64,000 nt of DNA from Zhongshania sp. (lineage in GTDB: Bacteria; Pseudomonadota; Gammaproteobacteria; Pseudomonadales; Spongiibacteraceae), in assembly GCA_018066965.1 (NCBI GenBank), contig JAGPVP010000118.1, forward strand, positions 1-64,000, written 5' to 3'. Below the pieces are notes generated by a model. The model made no database searches. It was not told the DNA's origin and was given only the letters and a program-made list of their open reading frames with translations. The translations under genes and the position numbers were made by a program. Positions 8,542 through 15,125 of the stretch are shown here, in pieces. Positions within the stretch are counted from its first letter, which is position 1. Each line of letters starts with the position of its first letter.

Positions 8542-8561
8542 AACGAGTTACTTAACTCGTT
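8542..8561 (+). terminator. Small hairpin after apbE
   Basis: AACGAGTTA and TAACTCGTT form a 9-bp perfect stem with a 2-nt loop 22 bp after the apbE stop. No T-run follows. The rest of the 290-bp gap before the DUF262 gene shows no gene that I can support. Confidence 0.4.
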
Positions 8562-8813
8562 GAAATTCTTCAAAAACAGGATATGATCAAGTGAAGGGAA
8601 TGCATGGCAGAAATAAAAGGACGCTCTCGTTTGACTGACGCTCGCTAATAGCGGGGTCGTTACCTCATTGAATTCCCTATAAATTTCCAATCTACTGAAA
8701 AGCCGGTTCCGTGATAAGGGGGCCAAAGTGATATGTGGCCTGAGTCGTCTGAATAAAACTATTAGCTGCCATGGAGCACCGGGTGCGAAATTCACCAAAA
8801 TAGGATGCGAGTA

Positions 8814-9908
8814 ATGAATTTGCTGGAACAAATCGAAGAAAAGCGTAAAGAAATATTTACCGACTCCTATCCGATGTCGATTGGGGAGCTGGCAAATTTA
8901 TATCGAGATGGCGATCTTGAGATCAATCCTGCATTTCAACGCTTCTTTAGATGGAGCGACGCTCAAAAAGTCAGGCTAATCGAATCGATTCTTCTTGGCA
9001 TTCCGTTGCCATCGATTTTCGTTGCACAAAGGGATGATGGTGTTTGGGATTTGGTCGATGGATTGCAAAGAATTTCAACCATACTGAACTTCATGGGAGA
9101 GCTGAAGAACGCTGAAAAAGAGGTAGTTAAGCCATTGAGACTAACAAAAACTGACTATCTTCCACTGCTTGACGGCGTCGTCTGGACCGAGGGCGATGGA
9201 GAGCTCGAAAGTTCACTTAAAAGGCTCTTTAAGCGTGAGAAAATAGAAATAAAAATTATCAAAAAAGAAAGTGACACCAGCACAAAATTCGAGCTATTCC
9301 AAAGGCTAAATACAGGGGGGTCTCAGCTTTCTGACCAAGAGGTGCGTAACTGTCTTTTGATTATGCTGAATGAAGATTTTTACAAAATTCTGGTTGATTT
9401 GTCGAAAGATATTAATTTCAACGATTCTATAAATATCACAGAAAGGCTTTACGAAGAGCGATATGAAATGGAGTTGGTTCTTCGGCTGCTAGCATTAGCG
9501 AATTCGGAGGCCGAAGAGCTTAGATCTATCCCTGATGTATCAGAGTTTCTAACGAACAAAGTTAAAGACTTCGCAGACTCTGATATAGATTGGAAGAAAG
9601 AGAAAGACGTGTTGTCCAAGTCATTTGAAATTATCAATCAGACTCTTGGGGAAGATGCATTTAAAAGAAAAGACGGCAACCGTTTTAAGGGAGGCTTCCA
9701 ACTTACTATATACGAAGTAATTGCGGCCGGGTCGTATCTCTATATAAAAGATGGGCGGGATGTCACAGCCCTCCCGGACTTACTTGTAGAAGTAGTAGGG
9801 AAGTTGGGAGATGACCCGGTATTTCGGCAGTATAGTGGGTCTGGTTCCAAGGCCAACTACCGATGGCCAAAATTTGTGCCACTGTCGAAGCAATTGTTTC
9901 TAGCATGA
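8814..9908 (+). CDS. DUF262 (GmrSD-type N-terminal) domain protein
   Basis: The 364-residue protein has the DUF262 ParB/Srx-like nuclease fold motifs: INPAFQRFFRW (about 37–47), LIESILLGIPLPSIFV (55–70) and DGLQRISTI (82–90), the DGQQR-type motif used for nucleotide hydrolysis in GmrSD and related defence enzymes. I placed the start at ATG 8814 because AGGA lies eight bases upstream; the ATG at 8805 overlaps that site. The stop overlaps the next ATG (ATGA at 9905–9908), so the two genes are translationally coupled. It forms a two-gene unit with a HEPN nuclease, in an AT-rich segment closed by an attC-like site. A defence role is inferred from family and context. Confidence 0.8.
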   Translation: MNLLEQIEEKRKEIFTDSYPMSIGELANLYRDGDLEINPAFQRFFRWSDAQKVRLIESILLGIPLPSIFVAQRDDGVWDLVDGLQRISTILNFMGELKNAEKEVVKPLRLTKTDYLPLLDGVVWTEGDGELESSLKRLFKREKIEIKIIKKESDTSTKFELFQRLNTGGSQLSDQEVRNCLLIMLNEDFYKILVDLSKDINFNDSINITERLYEERYEMELVLRLLALANSEAEELRSIPDVSEFLTNKVKDFADSDIDWKKEKDVLSKSFEIINQTLGEDAFKRKDGNRFKGGFQLTIYEVIAAGSYLYIKDGRDVTALPDLLVEVVGKLGDDPVFRQYSGSGSKANYRWPKFVPLSKQLFLA

Positions 9909-10567
9909 AAATTCGGAGTAAAGAGGAGTTCTTTGACTTTATCCAAGAAGAAAGAGCTTGGAGAAGAAAAGAGCTTACAAATTGCAAATCAATGATTCAT
10001 GGTTCTAGAGAATCCCATAATCAAACGGTTCTTCGTGCCGGCATCCTTTTACTTTATGCGCACTGGGAAGGGTACATTAAGAAAGTTTGCGAAGCGTTCT
10101 TTAGTTACATAAACTTTAAGGGCCTTAAATACGAGCAGTTGAAGCATAATTTTCTTATCGTTGGTTTCGGCGACAAATTCAATAGTGGGTTGTCATTGAA
10201 ACGTTTTGCATCGTGTGCTGAATCCGTACGCTTCGTGCTCGAAGATTGCAAGGATAAAAAATTTAGAATTGACGTTCAGTCAAGAGTTGACACTAGAAGT
10301 AATCTTAATTCAGAGGTTCTAGTTGAAATGCTGGAAATGCTTGGTATTGACGCGGGGCATTTCATCAGCAACAAACACCATATTGATAACCGCCTATTAA
10401 AGTACCGAAATGCGATTGCCCATGGCGAAAGAACCGAGTGGAATCCTGAGCTGTCGGTTGATGTTGTAGGTTTCAATGATTTATATGAGCGCATCAATGA
10501 TCTTGTAGATGTCTTTGAGAATGAGGTGAGTAATCATGTTGAAATGGAAACTTATCGCGCCGCTTGA
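9905..10567 (+). CDS. MAE_28990/MAE_18760-like HEPN nuclease
   Basis: The 220-residue protein resembles the MAE_28990/MAE_18760 HEPN group: an N-terminal helical part with RAGILLLYAHWEGYIKK (44–60) and the HEPN catalytic motif R-x4-H as RNAIAH at 168–173. HEPN proteins are typically metal-independent RNases in toxin or abortive-infection systems. The ATG at 9905 overlaps the DUF262 stop by 4 nt; a longer in-frame start at 9863 would sit inside the DUF262 gene without need. The pairing with DUF262 suggests one system, with the HEPN protein as effector (inference). Confidence 0.8.
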   Translation: MKIRSKEEFFDFIQEERAWRRKELTNCKSMIHGSRESHNQTVLRAGILLLYAHWEGYIKKVCEAFFSYINFKGLKYEQLKHNFLIVGFGDKFNSGLSLKRFASCAESVRFVLEDCKDKKFRIDVQSRVDTRSNLNSEVLVEMLEMLGIDAGHFISNKHHIDNRLLKYRNAIAHGERTEWNPELSVDVVGFNDLYERINDLVDVFENEVSNHVEMETYRAA

Positions 10568-10718
10568 AGAAATCAAAAAATACGACAGACAGGCACTTTC
10601 TGGGGTAGGCAAAAAGCACGCAATACGACATCTTCACGAGATAGGGTGCGTCGAGCCAACGCAATCTGAGGCTGATACATGGTGGCTACGTGAGTGGATT
10701 TCACCCGCATACCGCTAA
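10536..10718 (+). CDS. Possible 60-residue protein overlapping the HEPN gene end
   Basis: An open frame of 60 codons starts inside the last 32 bases of the HEPN gene. It has a strong ribosome-binding site GAGGTGA six bases before the ATG at 10536. The product is mixed-charge and tryptophan-rich near its end (TWWLREWISPAYR), with no domain I recognise. It ends directly before the attC-like site at 10719, as cassette genes usually do. It may be a third gene of the DUF262–HEPN unit or a chance frame. Confidence 0.5.
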   Translation: MLKWKLIAPLEEIKKYDRQALSGVGKKHAIRHLHEIGCVEPTQSEADTWWLREWISPAYR

Positions 10719-10784
10719 AGCCTTAACAAGCGCGTCAACTAGGGCGCTCGCAAGCTCGCGCCTATTACGCGAGCGTTTTAAGCT
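10719..10784 (+). other. attC-like recombination site 1
   Basis: An imperfect inverted repeat pairs AGCCTTAACAAGCGCGT with the right end ACGCGAGCGTTTTAAGCT, with internal complementary segments (GGGCGCTCGC, GCTCGCGCC). The left R'' box (CCTTAAC) is close to RYYYAAC and the right box (GTTTTAA) is a poor GTTRRRY, so this is the most degenerate site of the array. It follows the preceding stop codon immediately. Confidence 0.5.
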
Positions 10785-10801
10785 CAAAAAAAGGTAATCC
10801 C

Positions 10802-11134
10802 ATGAAAGCATTGATCTTTTTATTGTTAGCGGTATTTTCCATTGCGTCATACGCCGAAACATTAAATGTGAAAGTAGCAAGAAATGCTGCAAACTGCCTT
10901 GCAGGTCATGCCGCTAGCAACAGCCCAGAGTATCAATCGGGTAAAACATCAAAGTACATTTCTTTAATCGAGAGCATTCAAGGTAGTAAAGCAGGCGCTG
11001 CAACAATTGAAAGCTCCGTGCAAAAAGTGAAGTCGACAGTTCGTATGCTGGGATCAACTCCACAAGAAGAGGGGCAATTTCTTATAAAGAAATTCTGCCC
11101 AAGCATTGATGAAATTATTAGCAACCAAGCCTAA
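10802..11134 (+). CDS. Small secreted protein of unknown function (cassette gene)
   Basis: The 110-residue product has a signal peptide (MKALIFLLLAVFSIASYA, cleavage near residue 18) and a small helical mature domain with two cysteines, NAANCLAGHAA and IKKFCPSIDE, that could form one disulfide. AAGGTAAT precedes the ATG. The TAA stop lies inside the R'' box of the following attC-like site (GCC-TAA-C), a typical cassette arrangement. Function unknown; it is the only gene of its cassette. Confidence 0.65.
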   Translation: MKALIFLLLAVFSIASYAETLNVKVARNAANCLAGHAASNSPEYQSGKTSKYISLIESIQGSKAGAATIESSVQKVKSTVRMLGSTPQEEGQFLIKKFCPSIDEIISNQA

Positions 11135-11250
11135 CAAGGTGTTGTTGTCGCAGCGCGGAAAAGCCTGGACAGCCTTGCGCTTGTGCCTTTTGTGCATGGC
11201 TTCGCCATTATTGCACAAAATCCGCAATCACAAGTCTGTCGTTGTTGGCG
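11129..11250 (+). other. attC-like recombination site 2
   Basis: The left box GCCTAAC fits RYYYAAC exactly and is followed by AAGGTGTTGTTGTCGC. The right end GTCTGTCGTTGTTGGCG carries a GTTGGCG box close to GTTRRRY. In between is an internal foldback with TTTTGTGCATGG, CTTCG and CCATTATTGCACAAAA. Size (about 120 bp) and layout resemble the long attC sites of chromosomal integrons. Confidence 0.6.
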
Positions 11251-11275
11251 GCTTTAGCAATTAAATGGAGATCGA

Positions 11276-11836
11276 ATGAAGCCAAAGTTAGTTACAGCAA
11301 TTCTTCTTTTTATATCTGCCTATTCCCCGCTATTTTTGATATTGGCAGTAAAAGACTTTGATTTTGATAAATTGCAATGGTTTAAGCACCCATGTGCAGT
11401 GCTTTTCTTGCTGACCATTACAACGCTAAGCATTGTCTTGCTCTTTGTAACAATGAAGACGCTTGATAGGGGCAATATGGCTGTTAAAGTGGTTTCAATC
11501 AAAGATCGATCTTCTGATCTTATTAACTATACAATTCCTTATATTCTTTCATTTTTTGGATTTGATCTATCTAAATGGGGTGACGTTATCTCATTAGGTA
11601 TTTTTCTTTCAATAATGATGCTTTTAACAATCAAGAGCAAATCCGTTTTTTTAAACCCTATACTTGCTATGTGTGGGTATGGCCTTTATGACTTGGAATA
11701 CTCCTTTAATGGAAGTCAGAAAAATATAATCATTTTAAGCAATTATGAACTTAAGCCAGGGCTCGTATGTAATATTCGGAGCTTGTCTAGATTTTTATAT
11801 GTAGTAACGGAAGCGAAAGAAGGTGCAAATGGATAA
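11276..11836 (+). CDS. kwaA: Kiwa anti-phage protein KwaA (membrane subunit)
   Basis: The 186-residue protein has four apparent membrane segments: about residues 5–25 (LVTAILLFISAYSPLFLILA), 38–61, 88–100 and 103–118, then a soluble tail of about 65 residues. This fits KwaA, the membrane sensor of the two-gene Kiwa system. Identification rests mainly on the adjacent KwaB (DUF4868). GGAG lies five bases before the ATG. The gene overlaps kwaB by 8 nt. It follows an attC-like site by 25 bp, so the pair occupies one cassette. Confidence 0.72.
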   Translation: MKPKLVTAILLFISAYSPLFLILAVKDFDFDKLQWFKHPCAVLFLLTITTLSIVLLFVTMKTLDRGNMAVKVVSIKDRSSDLINYTIPYILSFFGFDLSKWGDVISLGIFLSIMMLLTIKSKSVFLNPILAMCGYGLYDLEYSFNGSQKNIIILSNYELKPGLVCNIRSLSRFLYVVTEAKEGANG

Positions 11837-12761
11837 TCAGCAAACCCTAAAAAATCTTAAAGAAGTTGATCTTGAAGCATGTGATATATCTCTTGCCATT
11901 ATCAAAGAGTATAAAAAGCTACGAGTCTCGCAATATAACGCTTCTTACGTTCCAGTCAATGAGCCGGTTGAAATCAAGCTTCGTAGAATAATGGCTAGTC
12001 ATATAAATAATGCGAACACTGTTGAAGAATATTCGGTTGACTGCCCAGAGCCGGAAGAAGACGAGGTTAGGGCCATACCTTATGAAGATACAGATTTTAT
12101 TAAAATTATGGAAAAGTTAATTCCGCTCAACCCAGAGGAAGATATTGTAACTGACGTGGATGAGCTGGTTCGCGCTAAATCCTATGTGATAGTCCTCCGA
12201 CAGGATGGTGATATAAAGGCTATAGGCTTTAGAATTCTTCCTGAAAACTGGAAGATGAAGAAGGCTAAAGGCTTTATTCCGCTTATGTACAAAGATAATA
12301 GATTTGAGGATTTGGATTCTAACCCTGTTTTTAGTATAGCTAACACCATTGATTTTGTTTTTTATGGAGATAAATTGTTTATTCTTTCTAAAAAATCATT
12401 TGAAGCGGGGTTGAATTTTAGAGAAGGGATGATTAACAAGGCAAACGAATTTTATGATGAGGCGAATGAAGAGAAAATATTTTTAAATATCGATGTGCTA
12501 AAGCAAAAGGTTGGGAATAATCAACGTTATCTGAGAAAACTATCAACCATTCAGAATCTGGGATATTACAAAAATAAGAATTTTCTGATTCGCATGAAAG
12601 AATTAAGCGAAGAAAAGAAATGGGATGTTCAGTTTGATAATGGCCTAATAGTGATAACCGAAGAAAATTTAGATCATATTCTCTCAATTCTTCAAAATAA
12701 AAGGCTTCATTCTGAATTCACAGAGGAAGATTTCGATGTTGATAGCGTCAAGCCATTGTAA
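11829..12761 (+). CDS. kwaB: Kiwa anti-phage protein KwaB (DUF4868)
   Basis: The 310-residue protein matches DUF4868/KwaB: an acidic N-terminal half, then YVIVLRQDGDIKAIGFRILPENWK, DLDSNPVFSIANTIDFVFYGDKLFILSKKSFE and NFREGM in the centre, followed by a helical C-terminal part. KwaB is the cytoplasmic DNA-binding effector of Kiwa (published for E. coli). I start at ATG 11829, with GAAGGTG upstream, rather than the GTG at 11823. Base composition is clearly more AT-rich than the host core genes. It ends eight bases before the next attC-like site. Confidence 0.85.
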   Translation: MDNQQTLKNLKEVDLEACDISLAIIKEYKKLRVSQYNASYVPVNEPVEIKLRRIMASHINNANTVEEYSVDCPEPEEDEVRAIPYEDTDFIKIMEKLIPLNPEEDIVTDVDELVRAKSYVIVLRQDGDIKAIGFRILPENWKMKKAKGFIPLMYKDNRFEDLDSNPVFSIANTIDFVFYGDKLFILSKKSFEAGLNFREGMINKANEFYDEANEEKIFLNIDVLKQKVGNNQRYLRKLSTIQNLGYYKNKNFLIRMKELSEEKKWDVQFDNGLIVITEENLDHILSILQNKRLHSEFTEEDFDVDSVKPL

Positions 12762-12768
12762 CACTGAC

Positions 12769-12888
12769 TTGCTAACAAACATGTCAGCCGGACAATTTTT
12801 TCGACGCACTTTTGTGAATTTCGCTCTGCTACATTTTTTCACAAGAAAACTCCACAAAGAAATCGCTCGGTTACATGGGTGTTAGGTT
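12769..12888 (+). other. attC-like recombination site 3
   Basis: The left end TTGCTAACAAACATGTC and the right end CATGGGTGTTAGGT are complementary around the core (TAACA...TGTTA). The right box GTTAGGT at 12881–12887 is an exact GTTRRRY. The middle contains a foldback (TTTTGTGAA, TTTTCACAAGAAAA). At 120 bp this is the clearest site of the array. The first possible ATG of the next gene lies inside it. Confidence 0.7.
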
Positions 12889-12895
12889 TATAGAT

Positions 12896-13369
12896 ATGGA
12901 ACAGTGGTTAATCGATTCATCAAAAATCATCATACCAGGAATTTTCGTTGCTATTGTTACCTCGATGATTACCGTTAGGCTATCTATTAGAAGATTCTAT
13001 GAGGAAAAGTGGTGGGAAAGGAAGTTTGACGTTTATTCAAAGTTATTTAAAGCACTACATCATCTTAAGAACTATGCCCTAGAGCATTTAGAAACATATC
13101 ATACTCATCAAGATATACCTGAAGATAAACGAGCAGAGTTAGAGCATGACTGGAAAACATTTTCTAGAGAATTCGACGAGCTTTTTGATCTCGCTCCATT
13201 CCAGCTAAACGCTAAATCAGTATCTATCTTGAAAGAGTATGAAAAGAAAAAGAATGAGGCTCGAAACCACGAAGATATTTATAAGTGGATTGATACAGAT
13301 GCTCAAGCAGCTATTGATTGTATTAAGCAATTATCTAATGAAGCCAAAAATGATCTTAAGGTTAAATAA
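12896..13369 (+). CDS. Membrane-anchored helical protein, unknown (cassette gene)
   Basis: From ATG 12896 the product is 157 residues: an N-terminal membrane segment (SSKIIIPGIFVAIVTSMIT, about 8–27) followed by basic residues (RLSIRRFYEEKWWERKFD) and a long charged helical domain. Such single-span proteins of about 160 residues are common in integron cassettes and near defence genes, but no function is known to me. I rejected the ATG at 12875 because it lies within the attC-like site. The stop precedes the next attC-like site by one base. Confidence 0.65.
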   Translation: MEQWLIDSSKIIIPGIFVAIVTSMITVRLSIRRFYEEKWWERKFDVYSKLFKALHHLKNYALEHLETYHTHQDIPEDKRAELEHDWKTFSREFDELFDLAPFQLNAKSVSILKEYEKKKNEARNHEDIYKWIDTDAQAAIDCIKQLSNEAKNDLKVK

Positions 13370-13450
13370 GCTTAACAAGTCGGTAAAGTCGACTTCGGCT
13401 TGCGCGCAAAAATGCTGCGAGTTTTCAAGCTCCTTACCGAGGCGTTGAGG
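13370..13450 (+). other. attC-like recombination site 4
   Basis: The left end GCTTAACAAGTCGGTAAAG pairs with the right end CTCCTTACCGAGGCGTTGAG (reverse complement CTCAACGCCTCGGTAAGGAG). The R'' box GCTTAAC is an exact RYYYAAC and the R' box GTTGAGG is one base off GTTRRRY. At 81 bp with a variable centre, it is a good attC match, marking the end of the fourth cassette. Confidence 0.7.
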
Positions 13451-13515
13451 GTGTATAAAAATCCCTTTTTATGATACGGGGCGGACCATATATGACTTTG
13501 GCGTGCTGAGGAAAA

Positions 13516-13785
13516 TCAACGGTCGTCGTAATGCCCGCCAATCGCGAAAATATAAATCGAATGTTCGTCAAATTTATAAACGAGGCGATCCTTCTGGGAA
13601 ATTCGTCTTGACCAAAACCCGGTGAGATTGTGTCGAAGCTGTTCGGGCTTTCCCATGCCTCTACCTGAGTCGTCTCGAAGCATTTCTTTTAAATGCTTGC
13701 ATAGGGCCTTGTGTAGCTTTTTGTCTTGTTGGCGAAGCTCTTCATAGACCTCCCACGTTTTACCCTCAAATACCAGTGATCTCAT
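13516..13785 (-). CDS. yoeB: YoeB-type toxin (RelE superfamily mRNA interferase)
   Basis: The 89-residue protein matches YoeB: WEVYEELRQQDKKLHKALCKHLKEMLRD, then GKPEQLRHNLTGFWSRRISQKDRLVYKF and the terminal AIGGHYDDR. The catalytic YoeB residues (Glu in KPEQL, Arg in SRRIS, C-terminal His-Tyr) are present. It cleaves mRNA at ribosomes when freed from YefM. The reading frame overlaps the antitoxin gene by 20 nt. It lies in the opposite orientation to the other cassette genes. Confidence 0.92.
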   Translation of the reverse strand: MRSLVFEGKTWEVYEELRQQDKKLHKALCKHLKEMLRDDSGRGMGKPEQLRHNLTGFWSRRISQKDRLVYKFDEHSIYIFAIGGHYDDR

Positions 13786-14038
13786 TTAATTCCTCGCTGG
13801 TCGGGGTATAGCCGGTTTTAGTGTGGTGAGTTGCCAACGAGTCTGCAATTTGCTTCATCAGGCTGCTGTTCTGCAAAACATAGAGGGTTTCCTGTTCTCG
13901 CTCCCAGTCGTCGGCACTTATTATCACAAATGCTTCCCCGGCTCTGCGGGTTACCTTCAGGGGGGTGTGGTTCGTAACCACTTGTTCTACAAAGGTTTTT
14001 AGCTTATCTCTAAACTGGTTTACACTTACAGTGTCCAT
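13766..14038 (-). CDS. yefM: YefM-type antitoxin (Phd/YefM family)
   Basis: The 90-residue protein begins MDTVSVNQFRDKLKTFVEQV and continues TPLKVTRRAGEAFVIISADDWE, the Phd/YefM DNA-binding domain, then a flexible C-terminal toxin-binding tail. The start at 14038 has GGTGG upstream; a longer in-frame start at 14146 would extend into a likely attC remnant. A TATACT box on the minus strand near 14074–14079 is a plausible -10. It normally represses its own operon together with YoeB. Confidence 0.92.
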   Translation of the reverse strand: MDTVSVNQFRDKLKTFVEQVVTNHTPLKVTRRAGEAFVIISADDWEREQETLYVLQNSSLMKQIADSLATHHTKTGYTPTSEELNEITGI

Positions 14039-14084
14039 ATTTACCACCAAATGTACGGAAATGCGGTACAAGTATAGTGGGTGC

Positions 14085-14095
14085 GCCCTAACAAG
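14085..14095 (+). other. Left half of a further attC-like site
   Basis: GCCCTAACAAG has the R''/L'' start seen at the other sites (compare GCCTAACAAG at 11129). A convincing right box cannot be assigned; GGGTTGGAAG about 40 bp further is a candidate. It would close the yefM–yoeB cassette, and the array seems to break off here at the transposase remnant. Confidence 0.35.
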
Positions 14096-14177
14096 ACAAT
14101 CTTGCGAGATAATAGGGTTGGAAGTGTTGATTTTGTTCCTCAGCAAAATAGCCGTGGTTTAAGTTGTATGGGGTTCT

Positions 14178-14300
14178 ATGGCCCGCTTACCAAGAGTTTA
14201 TTTGCCTGGTTGTGCCCAAGATATTATTCAGCGCGGCAATAACCGAGAAAGTCGACCTCAAAGGCGATGGATTAGGCTCCTAGCAAGCGCCAAATACTGA
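14178..14300 (+). pseudogene. N-terminal remnant of a REP-associated Y1 transposase (RAYT)
   Basis: The frame reads MARLPRVYLPGCAQDIIQRGNNRES, the hallmark N-terminus of REP-associated tyrosine transposases, then loses similarity and stops after 40 codons. The HUH histidine motif and the catalytic tyrosine, which lie further downstream in the family, are missing. RAYTs mobilise REP palindromes. The many REP/BIME-like repeats in the first 6.6 kb make this remnant relevant, although a direct link is inferred. Confidence 0.7.
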
Positions 14301-14404
14301 TCGATGATTCCGTGCCGAGGGTACGAACGATTACGCGTGGTGTTTCGCGATGGCAGAAAAACCTTGAAAGCCTCGCGGCGCTTTTAGATCCTAGCTTCAA
14401 TTAA
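14291..14404 (+). pseudogene. Possible C-terminal fragment of a sulfotransferase-like gene
   Basis: An open frame without a start encodes DSVPRVRTITRGVSRWQKNLESLAALLDP and ends at the TetR gene end. The pattern VRT...TRGVSRWQ...L resembles the C-terminus of TPR-linked sulfotransferases. The match is short and from memory, so this is only a suggestion that the junction after the RAYT remnant is built of gene debris. Confidence 0.25.
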
Positions 14405-15030
14405 ATATCGGCATTTAAAGCCGCAATTCCCCGTATATTTCTCGCCATGACCTCCCTCCACAGCTGTTCGTGATTGTTCAGTGCTAGATGCTTCGACGTT
14501 GCCTGTAGCTCGGCTGGAAGATCTAAAAACAGGCCCGCGATATTGTCTGCGCTTGATGATGTTTCAAACAGCGCAAAGCCCAGCGTCATCCACAATAGAG
14601 ACTGGGCGTGGCGTATTGCCTCACCCCGTTCTATGTTCATATCGATAATGGGCTGCGCAAGGTCCGCAATGGTCCGCACCATTGCCTCGGCTGGCAGCGC
14701 GCTATTGAACTGCGGCAATAGCCCCGGAAGCGTTAAGACTTGGTGCCGGAGTTGGTTTAACAGGGCTGCAAGGCGCTGCTCGTTGGAATAACTGGCGGGT
14801 AAAGATGCGGCATCCAGTGAGATGAGGTTTTCCCCCAAAGCCGTAATCAGTTGCTGCTTGCTTTCGAAATAGCGGTATAACGAGGTGGGGCTGAGGTCCA
14901 ACTGCTTCGCTAGTTGCCGCAAGCTCAGTGCCGATAGCTCTTCTTGCTGCAATAGCGCCACGGCAGCGGCCAGAATCTCTTCCCGGCTCGTTACACTTGG
15001 TCTTCCCACCCTACGCACATTTTTATTCAT
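14401..15030 (-). CDS. TetR-family transcriptional regulator
   Basis: The 209-residue protein has a TetR HTH at about residues 15–60: SREEILAAAVALLQQEELSALSLRQLAKQLDLSPTSLYRYFESKQQLITAL. The C-terminal ligand domain is not diagnostic. It is divergent from the kinase-like gene, with an inverted repeat between them, so it probably represses that operon and itself. The ligand is unknown; an acyl or aromatic compound would fit the neighbours but is speculative. Confidence 0.85.
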   Translation of the reverse strand: MNKNVRRVGRPSVTSREEILAAAVALLQQEELSALSLRQLAKQLDLSPTSLYRYFESKQQLITALGENLISLDAASLPASYSNEQRLAALLNQLRHQVLTLPGLLPQFNSALPAEAMVRTIADLAQPIIDMNIERGEAIRHAQSLLWMTLGFALFETSSSADNIAGLFLDLPAELQATSKHLALNNHEQLWREVMARNIRGIAALNADI

Positions 15031-15055
15031 TCGAAGTCCTCTTTGATTATTATAT

Positions 15056-15080
15056 TAACACCGTTAACTAATTCGTGTTA
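15056..15080. promoter_or_regulatory. Probable TetR operator in the divergent promoter
   Basis: TAACAC (15056–15061) and GTGTTA (15075–15080) form a 6-bp inverted repeat with 13 bp between, which itself contains the palindrome GTTAAC. It lies 25 bp before the TetR start and about 45 bp before the likely start of the kinase-like gene, the usual position for a TetR-type operator controlling both directions. Confidence 0.45.
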
Positions 15081-15125
15081 GCATCAAATGATTGGCTAGC
15101 AAATAACATAACAATGGGCCCTGTC

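Noticed and set aside
8520-8813. attI or upstream attC before the DUF262 gene
   Set aside because: No RYYYAAC/GTTRRRY pair of proper spacing was found; only a small hairpin at 8542–8561.
8532-8831. 99-codon minus-strand frame before the DUF262 gene
   Set aside because: It has no recognised domain and no ribosome-binding site, and overlaps the likely promoter of the defence pair.
10719-10784. Rho-independent terminator instead of an attC site
   Set aside because: The stem is GC-rich with TTTT after it, so termination is possible, but the flanking R''/R' boxes and the pattern shared with the next sites favour attC. Both roles may coexist.
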